From assembly GCF_027921765.1 (NCBI RefSeq), contig NZ_BSEJ01000003.1, positions 1-64,000 on the forward strand: a stretch of DNA of 64,000 nt. The letters are read 5' to 3'. Source of the DNA: Microbacterium barkeri. Lineage in GTDB: Bacteria > Actinomycetota > Actinomycetes > Actinomycetales > Microbacteriaceae. Under the pieces are notes generated by a model. It did no database searches. It was not told the origin of the DNA and was given only the letters and a program-made list of their open reading frames with translations. Numbering within the stretch: the stretch's first letter is position 1; each line of letters starts with the position of its first letter. The translations under genes and the position numbers were made by a program. Below, piece by piece: positions 1 through 9,679 of this stretch.

Positions 1-615
1 CAGAAACGCCACGACGCGTTCTTCGCGATGATCCAGGCCGCCTCACGCGCCGCCGAGACCCCCACCCTCGGCGGCGCCGCCCCCACCGTCATGATCCACA
101 TCACCGCCGACGACCTCACCACCACAGACACCGGCGACGGCCGGCACGGCATCGCGCACCTCGACGGCGTCGACGCGCCCGTCCCCGCCACCGTGGCCCG
201 CCGGATCGGATGCACCGGAGACATCCTCCGCGCCGTGTTCACCCCCGAAGGACGCATCCTCGAGCTGCGCAGCATCCAACGCTGCTTCACCCCCACCCAA
301 CGCAAAGCCATCGTCGCCCGCGACGGAGGCTGCATCATCCCCGGCTGCACCATCCCCGCCGCCTGGTGCGAGATCCACCACGTCCAAGACCACGCCCACG
401 GCGGACCCACCGAAACCGACAACGGCGTCCTGCTCTGCTGGTGGCACCACCACCACCTCGACACCTCCGGCTGGACCATCCACATGCACCACGGCGTGCC
501 CTACATCGTCCCGCCCCGCTGGATCGACCGCGACTGCACACCCCGCCCCGCACAAGGATCCGCCACCCGCATACGCACCCGCATCCGCCGCACCCTCACC
601 CGCATCCGCACCTGA
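1..615 (+). CDS. HNH endonuclease, DUF222/13E12 family (C-terminal part)
   Basis: The reading frame is open from the first base, so the N-terminal DUF222 region lies outside the window. The visible 204 residues match the C-terminal half of the DUF222 plus HNH proteins (13E12 repeat family), which occur in many copies in actinobacteria. The HNH fold is shown by a Cys-x4-Cys pair (fragment residues 111 and 116), a His-His pair (126-127), and a closing Cys-Trp-Trp-His run (146-149), all preceded by the usual FTPTQRKA motif. It is predicted to cut DNA in the cytoplasm using one metal ion, but the cellular role of the family is unclear. The C-terminal tail is rich in Arg and Thr. The family spreads by gene duplication, so a close paralogue elsewhere in the genome is likely. 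Confidence 0.85.
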   Translation, partial: QKRHDAFFAMIQAASRAAETPTLGGAAPTVMIHITADDLTTTDTGDGRHGIAHLDGVDAPVPATVARRIGCTGDILRAVFTPEGRILELRSIQRCFTPTQRKAIVARDGGCIIPGCTIPAAWCEIHHVQDHAHGGPTETDNGVLLCWWHHHHLDTSGWTIHMHHGVPYIVPPRWIDRDCTPRPAQGSATRIRTRIRRTLTRIRT

Positions 616-680
616 CCCACCACGGCACACCTTGCTGACTGCCTCGACTGCCGACTGCCCCGACCTGGGTGGCTGGCCGG

Positions 681-686
681 TACGCT
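681..686 (+). promoter_or_regulatory. -10 element (TACGCT) for leaderless aldo/keto reductase
   Basis: TACGCT begins 13 nt before the GTG at 694, so transcription should start at or next to the start codon. No Shine-Dalgarno sequence is present. Confidence 0.5.
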
Positions 687-693
687 CGCGTTC

Positions 694-1743
694 GTGAGCG
701 CAACCGACACCCGGACATCCGCCCTCGTCGACCTCGGAGACGACCTGCGCGTCTCACCGCAGGGATACGGCGGCATGTCCCTCACGGACGTGTACGGCCC
801 GATCTCCGATGACGACGCCCTCCGCACGCTCACGCACGCGGTCGATGCGGGCGTGACGTTCATCGACACCGCGAACGTGTACGGCGAGGGCCGCAGCGAG
901 CGCATCATCTCGCGGCTCCTCGCCACGCGTCGCGACGAGGTGCAGCTCGCGACGAAGTGCGGCATCGTGCCCGGCGGCCGCATCGGCGAGAGGTCGGTGC
1001 GCGGCGACCGCGCCCACATCCGCGAGCAGATCGACCTGAGCCTCAGCCGCCTCGGCACCGACCACGTCGACCTCTACTACCAGCACCGCGTCGACCCGAA
1101 CGTGCCCATCGAGGAGACCGTCGGCGCGTTCGCTGAGCTCGTGCAGGAGGGCAAGGTCCTCCACATCGGCCTCTCGGAGCCCACCGGAGACGAGCTGCGC
1201 CGGGCCGCTGCGGTCCATCCGATCGCCGCCGTGCAGAGCGAGTGGAGCATCGTCAGCCGCGACGTCGAAGCGCACGTCGTCTCGGCAGCGCGCGAGCTCG
1301 GCGTGGGCTTCGTGCCCTACTCCCCGCTCAGCAGGCAGTGGCTCACCGGCGCGTTCGACGCCGCGGCGATGGTCGAGGGCGACGGGCGGCCGAAGTTCCC
1401 GCGCTTCGCGCCCGAGGCACTCTCAGCCAACGCGCCGATCCTCGCCGAGGTGCGCGACCTCGCGGCCGACGCCGGCGTGACACCCGCACAGCTCGCGCTC
1501 GCCTGGCTCTCCGCGAAGGGCGAGCAGCTGGGGCTCCCGGTCGTGCCCATCCCCGGCACGCGCTTCGCCGACCGCGTCGACGAGAACCTCGGCGCCGTCG
1601 GAGTGCGCCTCGACCCGGAGGTCGTCGCGCGACTCGACAGCATCGCAGACCGGGTCACGGCGCACCGCTCGTTCGACCCGCTGTGGGTCTCGGATGGCCG
1701 CGAGCAGCCGGGCGCTCCGCAGAACCCGCGGCCGACCACCTGA
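694..1743 (+). CDS. Aldo/keto reductase
   Basis: This 349-residue protein has the single-domain TIM-barrel layout of NAD(P)H-dependent aldo/keto reductases. The catalytic tetrad can be placed at Asp58 (FIDTANVYG), Tyr63, Lys88 (LATKCG) and His131 (YYQHRVD). The C-terminal segment around VPIPGTRFADRVDENL binds the nucleotide. It resembles the YhdN/AKR11-13 type enzymes of soil actinobacteria, whose physiological substrate is usually an aldehyde or sugar-derived ketone; I cannot name it. The GTG start is chosen because a TACGCT -10 box ends just upstream and no in-frame start closer to the barrel fits better. It stands alone between unrelated genes. Confidence 0.88.
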   Translation: MSATDTRTSALVDLGDDLRVSPQGYGGMSLTDVYGPISDDDALRTLTHAVDAGVTFIDTANVYGEGRSERIISRLLATRRDEVQLATKCGIVPGGRIGERSVRGDRAHIREQIDLSLSRLGTDHVDLYYQHRVDPNVPIEETVGAFAELVQEGKVLHIGLSEPTGDELRRAAAVHPIAAVQSEWSIVSRDVEAHVVSAARELGVGFVPYSPLSRQWLTGAFDAAAMVEGDGRPKFPRFAPEALSANAPILAEVRDLAADAGVTPAQLALAWLSAKGEQLGLPVVPIPGTRFADRVDENLGAVGVRLDPEVVARLDSIADRVTAHRSFDPLWVSDGREQPGAPQNPRPTT

Positions 1744-1746
1744 CCG

Positions 1747-1839
1747 TCAGGCCCGTTCGTCGACGAGCGGCTCCAGCGCAAGGGCCGCGACGACCGCGAT
1801 GAGCGGAAGGGCGACGAGCGCCTGCAGGATCGCTTCCAT
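1747..1839 (-). CDS. Possible 30-residue hydrophobic peptide
   Basis: A short frame encodes 30 residues that are almost entirely Leu, Ala, Val and Ile between residues 4 and 22, consistent with one membrane-spanning helix, followed by an acidic tail ending DERA. A strong GGAGGAGG ribosome-binding site lies about 5 nt before the ATG. It is convergent with the aldo/keto reductase gene, starting its stop only 4 nt beyond that gene's stop. Size recalls small subunits such as KdpF, but no kdp gene is near and the sequence is not diagnostic. It may also be a chance frame; the good ribosome-binding site is the main support. Confidence 0.4.
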   Translation of the reverse strand: MEAILQALVALPLIAVVAALALEPLVDERA

Positions 1840-1984
1840 GATGCCTCCTCCCCGGATGCACCCTGCATCCAGGCATCCAGAGAACAGGCCGCGCCCCAGC
1901 GGTGCCCCTGTGCGGGCTCAGAACGGCCTGCGCGGAGCCTGATGAGGTCGCAGGGAACGCTCGGAATCCCCTGACGATGCGGCC

Positions 1985-1990
1985 TATGCT
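1985..1990 (+). promoter_or_regulatory. -10 element (TATGCT) for leaderless D-cysteine desulfhydrase gene
   Basis: TATGCT begins 13 nt before the ATG at 1998, the same spacing as at several other genes in this window, which fixes the start codon. Confidence 0.5.
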
Positions 1991-1997
1991 GACGGGC

Positions 1998-3059
1998 ATG
2001 ACCGCCGATGCGCTCCTCGACCCGCTCTTCCTCGATGTCGCGGATCCGGCCATCCGAGACCTCCGCACCCTGCGCGAGGATCTCGCGGTCGCGCCGACGC
2101 CCCTGCAGCCGCTCGACCGCCTGCGCGACAAGCTGGGCGGCGGTCCACGGCTCTGGGTCAAGCGCGACGACCTGACGGGTCTCGCGCTGGGCGGCAACAA
2201 GACGCGCAAGCTCGAGTACCTCCTCGCCGACGCACGGCAGCACCGTGCCGACGTGATCGTCACCGTCGGCGCCGGCCAGTCGAACCACGCCCGCCAGACG
2301 GCAGCCGCCGCGGCCAAGGCCGGGCTCGAGTGCGTCCTCGTGCTGCGGGTGCCCGCCGACGCGACGCCCGAGTACCGCGGCTCGGGCAACGTGCTCCTCG
2401 ACCGAGCGCTCGGGGCGCAGGTCGTGCTCGTCGAGGAGACGGCGGATGACGCGCACCCCGAGATCGCGGCAGCCGACGCGGTCGTCGCGCAGCTGCGGCA
2501 GGACGGCCTCCGGCCGTACCTCATCCCGACGGGAGGCTCGACACCGGTCGGCGCCCTCGGGTATCTCGAGTCGTACGCGGAGCTCGCCGACAGCGGCCGC
2601 ACCTTCGACGAGATCGTCTTCGCGAACGGCAGCGGCGGCACGCATGCGGGCCTCCTCGCGGCCCGCGAGCTGCTTCCCGGCGCCGGTCGCCCGCGGATCC
2701 ACGGCGTCGCCGTCTCGCCCGAAGTCGACGCCCTGACCGACACCGTCGAGTGGATCTCGCGCGAGGTGCTCGGGTTCTTCGGGCGCGAGCCCGCCGAGTC
2801 GCCCTGGCTCGACGCGGCGCACATCGGCCCGGGCTACGGCGTCCTGACGGAGGGCGGCACCGAGGCCATCCAGCTCTTCGCGCGCACCGAGGGCATCCTC
2901 CTCGACCCGGTCTACACGGGGAAGGCGGCGGCCGCGCTCATCGCCGGCGTCCGCTCGGGCGCGTACTCCGACGACGAGGACGTGCTGTTCCTCCACACGG
3001 GCGGCGCTCCTGCGCTGTTCGCGCACGCTCCCGCGCTCACGGAGGCGTTCTCGAGCTGA
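1998..3059 (+). CDS. D-cysteine desulfhydrase / ACC deaminase family PLP enzyme
   Basis: The 353-residue product belongs to the fold-II pyridoxal-phosphate enzymes that deaminate D-cysteine (giving pyruvate, sulfide and ammonia) or 1-aminocyclopropane-1-carboxylate. The PLP lysine is Lys68 in GGNKTRKLE, and the SNHARQTAAAAA segment (residues 95-106) binds the substrate carboxylate. A glycine-rich phosphate loop, NGSGGTHAG, follows in the second half. The start at 1998 is preferred over an earlier in-frame ATG because family members begin close to this point and a TATGCT box sits 13 nt upstream. D-cysteine desulfhydrase is favoured over ACC deaminase on the general resemblance to DcyD, but the choice is not certain. 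Confidence 0.85.
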   Translation: MTADALLDPLFLDVADPAIRDLRTLREDLAVAPTPLQPLDRLRDKLGGGPRLWVKRDDLTGLALGGNKTRKLEYLLADARQHRADVIVTVGAGQSNHARQTAAAAAKAGLECVLVLRVPADATPEYRGSGNVLLDRALGAQVVLVEETADDAHPEIAAADAVVAQLRQDGLRPYLIPTGGSTPVGALGYLESYAELADSGRTFDEIVFANGSGGTHAGLLAARELLPGAGRPRIHGVAVSPEVDALTDTVEWISREVLGFFGREPAESPWLDAAHIGPGYGVLTEGGTEAIQLFARTEGILLDPVYTGKAAAALIAGVRSGAYSDDEDVLFLHTGGAPALFAHAPALTEAFSS

Positions 3060-3095
3060 GCCGCGCGGTGCTCCCGCCCTGCCCATCCCGGCGGA

Positions 3096-3101
3096 TAGTC
3101 T
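3096..3101 (+). promoter_or_regulatory. -10 element (TAGTCT) for leaderless membrane protein gene
   Basis: TAGTCT begins 13 nt before the ATG at 3109; there is no ribosome-binding site between them. Confidence 0.5.
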
Positions 3102-3108
3102 CGGCGGC

Positions 3109-3870
3109 ATGACCGCAGATTCGCGCGCCTGGACCACGGCATGGCAGATCGCGCGCATCGCGACCGCGATCGCCCTCGTCTCGGCGACCGCTGCGCAGTT
3201 CTCGCGGACGGTCGGCAACGCGCTGACGAAGACGGAGGCGCACGCGTCTCACCTGCCGACCGTGATCTCGAACTTCTTCAGCTACTTCACGATCGAGTCG
3301 AACCTCTCGAGCGCCATCCTGCTCGTGGTCGCCGCGATCTGGACGTGGACCCGCGGTCGCGACGGCCGCCGCGAGCCCGCGGGGCTGTCGCTTCTGCTCG
3401 CCTGCGTCTCGACGTACATGATCGTGACGGGCGTCGTCTACAACATCCTCCTTCGCGGCATCGAGGACCCGACGACCTCGGTCGCGTGGGCGAACGAGGT
3501 GCTCCACGTCGTCGGCCCGCTCTTCCTGCTCGCCGACGTGCTCGTCGCCCCGCGACGCGGCGCCCTGCCCTGGCGCGCGCTGGCCGTCGTGATCGCCTTC
3601 CCCGTCGTCTGGGCCGTGTACACGCTGCTCCGCGCGAACGCGATCACGGGGCCGGCGACCGGCAATCCCTGGTGGTACCCGTATCCGTTCCTCGATCCGC
3701 ATCTCCAGGGCGGATACGGCGGGGTCGCGCTGTACATCGTCGGCATCGCCTCGGCCATGGGCGTCATCGGCGCCGCCGTCATCGGCGTGGGGCGCTGGCG
3801 CGCAGCGCGCACGGCGGCCGAGCGGATGGCCGCCGGCCGGCTCCCCGAGGAGCGCACGCCGATCGCGTAG
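3109..3870 (+). CDS. Pr6Pr family integral membrane protein
   Basis: The 253-residue protein has about six hydrophobic helices (near residues 12-30, 55-80, 90-115, 127-145, 160-180 and 205-230). It resembles actinobacterial proteins called Pr6Pr or FAR-17a/AIG1-like, whose function is unknown. The conserved stretch WYPYPFLDP lies between the last two helices on the predicted outer side. The protein ends with a basic cytoplasmic tail. It is followed by argG after about 55 nt, but each gene has its own probable -10 box, so they need not be one unit. Confidence 0.75.
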   Translation: MTADSRAWTTAWQIARIATAIALVSATAAQFSRTVGNALTKTEAHASHLPTVISNFFSYFTIESNLSSAILLVVAAIWTWTRGRDGRREPAGLSLLLACVSTYMIVTGVVYNILLRGIEDPTTSVAWANEVLHVVGPLFLLADVLVAPRRGALPWRALAVVIAFPVVWAVYTLLRANAITGPATGNPWWYPYPFLDPHLQGGYGGVALYIVGIASAMGVIGAAVIGVGRWRAARTAAERMAAGRLPEERTPIA

Positions 3871-5343
<1,473 letters not shown>

Positions 5344-5367
5344 GCCCGGCGAGCGCAGCGAGCTGCC

Positions 5368-5399
5368 CGGTCATTGAGCGAGCGCAGCGAGTCGAAATG
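5368..5399. repeat. Diverged copy of the 33-bp dispersed repeat
   Basis: Read on the minus strand this 32-bp stretch matches the repeat found three times without change at 43102-43134, 58384-58416 and 58527-58559, with about three substitutions. It lies just after the argG stop, before the terminator. Confidence 0.75.
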
Positions 5400-5406
5400 C
5401 AGTCTT

Positions 5407-5444
5407 GACGAAGCGGCCCCTCCGATCGGAGGGGCCGCTTCGTC
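5407..5444. terminator. Bidirectional terminator after argG
   Basis: Two perfect 17-bp arms (from GACGAAGCGG to its complement) are separated by a GATC loop. It lies between convergent genes and can serve both strands. Confidence 0.85.
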
Positions 5445-5452
5445 GTACCGGA

Positions 5453-5671
5453 TCAGCGCCCGATGCTCGCGTTGATCCGGTCGTGCGCGATGACCCAGAT
5501 GATGAGCCCCACGAGCGGGAACGCCAGGATCACGATGATCCACAGCAGCTTGAGCACACCGCCGATGGCGGGGTCGGCGATGGTCTTCACGATGGCGTAG
5601 ATGATCGCGCCCAGCCAGATGAGGCCGGCCACACCGATCCCGATCACGCCGATGATGCCGAGGATGTCCAT
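5453..5671 (-). CDS. Small PLDc_N-domain membrane protein
   Basis: The 72-residue protein has two membrane helices (about residues 5-28 and 38-62) with the PLDc_N signature, which ends in PLVGLIIWVIAHD. This domain is named from the N-terminus of cardiolipin synthases, where it anchors the enzyme, but stand-alone short versions are common in actinobacteria and have no known activity. The ATG is well placed and the protein is the usual length for the stand-alone type. It is convergent with argG and shares its terminator. Confidence 0.8.
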   Translation of the reverse strand: MDILGIIGVIGIGVAGLIWLGAIIYAIVKTIADPAIGGVLKLLWIIVILAFPLVGLIIWVIAHDRINASIGR

Positions 5672-5792
5672 GGCCTCACCCTAGGTCGGGTCGCGTCGCG
5701 ATGCGTTCACGAGACGGCCTTCCGGATGTCGGCGCCCCGTGCCATCCTCATCTCGGATCCGGGCAGCGGGCCCGGCGGAGAGAGGACATCCC

Positions 5793-6203
5793 ATGGCCTT
5801 CAAGATCTCGCCCTACATCAGCTTCGTCGACAACGCCGCGGAGGCGCTCGAGTTCTACCAGAGCGTGCTGGGCGGCACGCTCAACATCTCGAAGATGAGC
5901 GAGTACCCCAGCCCCGAGCTCGATGAGGCCGATGCCGACAAGGTGATGCACGGCCAGCTCGAGCTCGAGAACGGCTTCACGCTCATGGCCTCGGACACCC
6001 CGACCGGCATGCCGCGCGACGAGGGCGCGAACCTGTCGGTCACGATCTTCGACGGCGACGCCGAGGAGCTCCGCGGCATCTTCGAGAAGCTCGCCGACGG
6101 GGGCAGCGTGGTCGTTCCGTTCGAGCAGGCGCCGTGGGGCGACTGGTTCGGCATGCTGTCCGACCGCTTCGGCGTGCAGTGGATGGTCAACAGCGGAGCC
6201 TGA
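5793..6203 (+). CDS. VOC (glyoxalase-like, PhnB-type) family protein
   Basis: This 136-residue protein shows the vicinal-oxygen-chelate fold as seen in PhnB-like proteins: ISPYISFVDNAAEALEFYQSVLGG at the start, HGQLELENGFTLMASD in the middle, and the closing APWGDWFGMLSDRFGVQWMVN. Such proteins often bind a metal and small ligands or antibiotics, but no activity can be assigned. The ATG at 5793 follows a good GGAGAGAGGA ribosome-binding site; earlier in-frame starts give a non-homologous extension. The gene stands alone and is convergent with metI. Confidence 0.85.
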   Translation: MAFKISPYISFVDNAAEALEFYQSVLGGTLNISKMSEYPSPELDEADADKVMHGQLELENGFTLMASDTPTGMPRDEGANLSVTIFDGDAEELRGIFEKLADGGSVVVPFEQAPWGDWFGMLSDRFGVQWMVNSGA

Positions 6204-6243
6204 CGACCTCCGAGGCGGGCCTCCGGCGCTTCGGAGGCCCGCC

Positions 6244-6915
6244 TCAGCGCCGCAGGATGCGCCGCGCGAGACCGTTGCCGATCGCCTGCACGAGCTGCGT
6301 CACGATGATGATGATCACGAGCGCGCCGGCGGTCACGACCGGATCGAACTGACGATAGCCGTAGGCGATGGCGTAGTTGCCCAGGCCCGTGCCGCCGATC
6401 ATGCCCGCGACGGCCGACATGTCGATGATCGCGATCGTCGCGAAGGTGTAGCCCAGCACGAGGGGGCCGAGTCCTTCGGGCAGGATCACGGTGAGGATGA
6501 TGCGCCACGGCCCGGCGCCGGTCGAGCGGGCCGCCTCGATCACCCCGGTGTCGACCGTGACGAGGTTCTGCTCCACGATCCGCGCGATGCCGAACGTCGC
6601 GGCGATCGAGATCGCGAAGATCACCGCGGCGTTGCCGATCCCGATTCCGATCACATAGCGCGCGAGCGGCTGCAGCGCCGCGAGGAAGATGATGAACGGG
6701 ATCGGGCGGAACGTGTTGACGAGCAGGTTCAGCACCCAGTAGACGACGGGCTGCTGGAGCACGCCGCCGCGACGCGTGACGAAGAGCGCTGTGCCCACGA
6801 CGAGGCCCGCGATCCCGCCGATGACGAGCGAGGCTGCGACGAGCCACAGCATGACGCCGGTCTGCTCGACGAGCTCCGGGAAGATATCGCCGATCTGCTC
6901 CAGGATGTCGTTCAC
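6244..6915 (-). CDS. metI: Methionine ABC transporter permease
   Basis: The permease spans the membrane about five times and partners with MetN and MetQ to import methionine. It is 223 residues, a normal length. The cytoplasmic coupling loop that contacts the ATPase is EAARSTGAGPWRIILTVILPE, close to the family EAA motif, in the second half. The NTFRPIPFIIFLAALQP segment is a strong family marker. Its ATG overlaps the metN stop by 4 nt (ATGA), implying translational coupling. It is the last gene of metQ-metN-metI. Confidence 0.95.
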   Translation of the reverse strand: MNDILEQIGDIFPELVEQTGVMLWLVAASLVIGGIAGLVVGTALFVTRRGGVLQQPVVYWVLNLLVNTFRPIPFIIFLAALQPLARYVIGIGIGNAAVIFAISIAATFGIARIVEQNLVTVDTGVIEAARSTGAGPWRIILTVILPEGLGPLVLGYTFATIAIIDMSAVAGMIGGTGLGNYAIAYGYRQFDPVVTAGALVIIIIVTQLVQAIGNGLARRILRR

Positions 6916-7943
6916 GCGGCCACCTCCGTCACCGTGACGCCGTCGCCGATCTCGGCGAGAGCGCCGCGCACGGCCTGCTCGTCGCCGCGCACGGCGATCG
7001 TCAGGAGGCCGTACACGCGTCCCTGGATGTCGTCCACGCCGCCGTGCACGAGGTTGAAGTCGACCCCCGCTCGCGCGAGGGCGCCGAACACGCGGGCCTC
7101 CGACGCGCCCTCGTCCGTGAACGAGATCGTGAAGAAGCGGCCCTCGTGCTGCGTCCGGAGCGCCGCGAGGGCGTCCCCATCGGGAAGCGCGCGGACGACC
7201 GTGCGCACGAAGCGCTTGGCCGTCTCCGTCTGCGGCCGCGTGAAGACGTCGTATGTCAGGCCCGATTCGACCACCCGACCGCGCTCCATGACTGCGACCT
7301 TGTTCGCGATCCGCGCGATCACGTCCATCTCGTGCGTGATGACGACGATCGTGATGCCGAGCTCGCGGTTCACTCGCGCGAGCAGGTCGAGCACCTCGTC
7401 GGTCGTCTCCGGGTCGAGGGCGCTCGTCGCCTCATCGGCGAGCAGGATGCCCGGGTTCGCGGCGAGCGCGCGGGCGATCCCGACGCGCTGCTGCTGGCCC
7501 CCTGAGAGCTGCTCGGGGTACGCATTCGCCTTGTCCGCGAGCCCGACGAAATCGAGAAGCTCCGCGACCCGCTTCGCGCGCTCGGCCCGGGGCATCCGCG
7601 CCACCTCGAGCGGATACGCGACGTTGCCGCTGATCGTGCGCGAGCGCAGCAGATTGAAGCGCTGGAAGATCATGCCGATGCCCTGCCGCAGCTCACGCAG
7701 CCGCCGCTCGGGGATGGCCGTGATGTCGGTGCCGTCGACGTCGATCGAGCCGGCCGTCACCGGCTCGAGGCCGTTGATGAGCCGGACGAGTGTCGACTTC
7801 CCGGCTCCGGAGTAGCCGATGATGCCGAACACGTCGCCCCGCTCGATCTCGAGCGAGACGCCGTCGACGGCGACCACCGGCCCGTCGCCGCGCCGCTGCG
7901 GCGGATAGCTCTTCGTGACATCGGAGATCGTGATGTGCGGCAT
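6912..7943 (-). CDS. metN: Methionine ABC transporter ATP-binding protein
   Basis: This 343-residue ATPase powers methionine uptake. Walker A (GYSGAGKST) is at residues 43-51, the LSGGQ signature at 146-150, and Walker B (ILLADE) at 166-171. After the nucleotide-binding domain, from about residue 265, comes the NIL domain (ACT-like) that binds methionine and shuts the transporter when the cell has enough. The start at 7943 follows AGGAGCC and matches homologues; an upstream in-frame start would add 16 basic residues. It is separated from metQ by a hairpin and overlaps metI by 4 nt. Confidence 0.96.
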   Translation of the reverse strand: MPHITISDVTKSYPPQRRGDGPVVAVDGVSLEIERGDVFGIIGYSGAGKSTLVRLINGLEPVTAGSIDVDGTDITAIPERRLRELRQGIGMIFQRFNLLRSRTISGNVAYPLEVARMPRAERAKRVAELLDFVGLADKANAYPEQLSGGQQQRVGIARALAANPGILLADEATSALDPETTDEVLDLLARVNRELGITIVVITHEMDVIARIANKVAVMERGRVVESGLTYDVFTRPQTETAKRFVRTVVRALPDGDALAALRTQHEGRFFTISFTDEGASEARVFGALARAGVDFNLVHGGVDDIQGRVYGLLTIAVRGDEQAVRGALAEIGDGVTVTEVAA

Positions 7944-7967
7944 GGCTCCTCGGCTCTCGGAAAGCGC

Positions 7968-8000
7968 GATACGCGGGCGGCCTCGGGCCACCCGCGTATC
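7968..8000 (-). terminator. Intercistronic hairpin between metQ and metN
   Basis: Arms GATACGCGGG (7968-7977) and its exact complement (7991-8000) enclose a GC-rich loop. No U-tract follows, so it more likely limits read-through or protects the metQ message, allowing more binding protein than ATPase. Confidence 0.5.
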
Positions 8001-8018
8001 GTAACGCGGCGGGGTCGG

Positions 8019-8933
8019 TCAGCCGGCGCTCTGCGCCTGCTCCTGGACCTCCTCGAGCGACGCCTGGAGCTCCTCCTTGGGCGTCTGCACGAACTCGGCC
8101 GTGCCGCTCGCGCTCTCCTGAGCGCCGTCGAGCACGTCCTGGTTGGTCTGGTAGATCTCGACCAGCTTGTTCAGCACCTCGTCGTCGACGTCCTCGGCGC
8201 GCGTCGCGAAGATGTTGACGTACGGGAGCGCCGAGGGGTCCGACGGGTCGTCCGACGCGATCGCGTCCTCGCCGGTGAGACCGGCGTTCTCCAGGAAGTC
8301 GTTGTTGATGATCGCGGCCGCGACGTCGGGCAGCGACGTGCCGATGAGCGATGCGTCCAGGCCCTCGACCTTCACGCGCGACTCGTCCTCGACGACGTCC
8401 TCGAGCGTCGAGAAGGGGCTGCCGCCATCCTTCAGCTCGATGAGGCCCGCCGACTGGAGGACGAGCAGGCCGCGGGCCTGGTTCGTCGTGTCGTTCGGCA
8501 CGATGACCGTCTCGCCCTCGGGGATGTCCTCGACGCTGTCGTACTTGTCGGAGTAGAGGCCGAGCGGGTAGATGGCCGTCGAGCCGATGGGCTGCAGGTC
8601 ATCTCCGGCCGAGACGTTGTAGTCGGCGAGGTAGAGGATGTGCTGGAACTGGTTGATGTCCAGCTCGCCCTCGCTGAGCGCGGGGTTGGGCTGCGTGTAC
8701 TCGGTGAAGTCGACGATGTCGACGTAGATGCCCTCCTCCTCGGCCGCGGCCTCGAAGACGGCCCAGTAGGGCTCGCTCGCGCCGACGACGCCGAGCTGAA
8801 CGGGGTCGGCCTCGGTTCCGCGGGTCTCCGCGGCGGGCTCTTCGGCGGCGTCGCCGCCACCGGAGGCGCAGCCGGCAACGGCCAGGAGGCCGACGACGGC
8901 GAGGGGTGCCAGAGTGCGAATGCGGAATGCCAT
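8019..8933 (-). CDS. metQ: Methionine-binding lipoprotein of ABC transporter
   Basis: The 304-residue protein is the extracellular substrate-binding component of the methionine importer (NlpA/MetQ family). It starts with a lipoprotein signal peptide with lipobox LAVAGC (lipidated Cys22) and a Gly-rich linker. The mature protein carries family blocks such as GVVGASEPYW, QFQHILYLADYN and VPNDTTNQARGLLVLQ. The start at 8933 is set by a GAGGAG ribosome-binding site and by the signal peptide; the upstream in-frame frame has no membrane character. It is the first gene of the met operon, 99 nt after the Lrp-type regulator gene on the same strand. Confidence 0.94.
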   Translation of the reverse strand: MAFRIRTLAPLAVVGLLAVAGCASGGGDAAEEPAAETRGTEADPVQLGVVGASEPYWAVFEAAAEEEGIYVDIVDFTEYTQPNPALSEGELDINQFQHILYLADYNVSAGDDLQPIGSTAIYPLGLYSDKYDSVEDIPEGETVIVPNDTTNQARGLLVLQSAGLIELKDGGSPFSTLEDVVEDESRVKVEGLDASLIGTSLPDVAAAIINNDFLENAGLTGEDAIASDDPSDPSALPYVNIFATRAEDVDDEVLNKLVEIYQTNQDVLDGAQESASGTAEFVQTPKEELQASLEEVQEQAQSAG

Positions 8934-9032
8934 GTGAAGCTCCTCGGGTGCAGGGATTCCACGGTAGGCAGACGCGCCGCCGACCCGCCAACCAGGCGAC
9001 ACAGAGCGCAACAGGATGGCCGTCCGCGCGGG

Positions 9033-9542
9033 TCAGCGGAACGGCGCTGCCACGGCGTTGCGGTGGTACTCGAAGATGATGCTCGTGCGCGTGGTCGCGA
9101 CCGACGGCTGCGCGGAGAGATGGTCGACGACGAACTGCCGGACGTCCGATGCGCGCTCGACCGCGATGTGGACGAGGAAGTCGTCGGCGCCGCCGATGAA
9201 GAACAGCTGCACGACCTGCGGCAGGCGCCGCACCTCGTCGGCGAACGCGACGATGCTGTCATGTCGTGACCCGGGGCGCAGCGTGACCCCGACCATCGCC
9301 TGCAGGCCGCGGCCGAGGCGCTCCTGGTCGACGCTGGCGTGGAAGCCGGTGATGACACCGCGCTCGACGAGCGAGCGCATGCGCGCGTGGGCGGTCGAGG
9401 GCGCGATGTCGAGAGCCGCCGCGAGGTCGGCGTTCGTGATCCGCCCCTCGCGCTCGAGGATGGCGAGGATGCGGGCATCGAGGTCGTCGAGCCGCTCGGT
9501 TCGAACATCCTTCGATCGCGGGTCGCGTCCGGGGCCGTCCAT
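9033..9542 (-). CDS. Lrp/AsnC family transcriptional regulator
   Basis: The 169-residue protein has an N-terminal winged helix-turn-helix (about residues 19-70, ITNADLAAALDIAPSTAHAR) and a C-terminal RAM/ACT effector domain. It probably senses an amino acid, with alanine as the likely ligand because it is divergent from alanine dehydrogenase across a 137-bp gap with inverted repeats. It also lies just upstream of metQNI on the same strand, so methionine uptake may be a second target. The ATG at 9542 is supported by a TACGCT -10 box 13 nt upstream, giving a leaderless message. Confidence 0.9.
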   Translation of the reverse strand: MDGPGRDPRSKDVRTERLDDLDARILAILEREGRITNADLAAALDIAPSTAHARMRSLVERGVITGFHASVDQERLGRGLQAMVGVTLRPGSRHDSIVAFADEVRRLPQVVQLFFIGGADDFLVHIAVERASDVRQFVVDHLSAQPSVATTRTSIIFEYHRNAVAAPFR

Positions 9543-9549
9543 GGACGAA

Positions 9550-9555
9550 AGCGTA
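9550..9555 (-). promoter_or_regulatory. -10 element (TACGCT) for leaderless Lrp-type regulator gene
   Basis: On the minus strand TACGCT starts 13 nt before the ATG at 9542. Confidence 0.5.
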
Positions 9556-9573
9556 GCGACATCCGCTCCCTTT

Positions 9574-9588
9574 CCGAAGGATCTTCGG
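9574..9588. promoter_or_regulatory. Candidate Lrp-type operator
   Basis: CCGAAG-GAT-CTTCGG is a perfect inverted repeat with a 3-bp centre in the gap between the divergent lrp-like and ald genes. Lrp/AsnC proteins bind such palindromes; a second pair, CGATG/CATCG, lies at 9606-9625. Confidence 0.45.
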
Positions 9589-9679
9589 GACCGGATGACC
9601 TCGGGCGATGATCCTGCGAGCATCGAAGGAGAGCGGCTCACGAGGCCGCGCGCCGTCGACGGAGACCAGGAGCCCCACC

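Noticed and set aside
8934..9032. SAM or methionine riboswitch upstream of metQ
   Set aside because: The 99 nt before metQ show no conserved riboswitch core or paired stems of suitable length.
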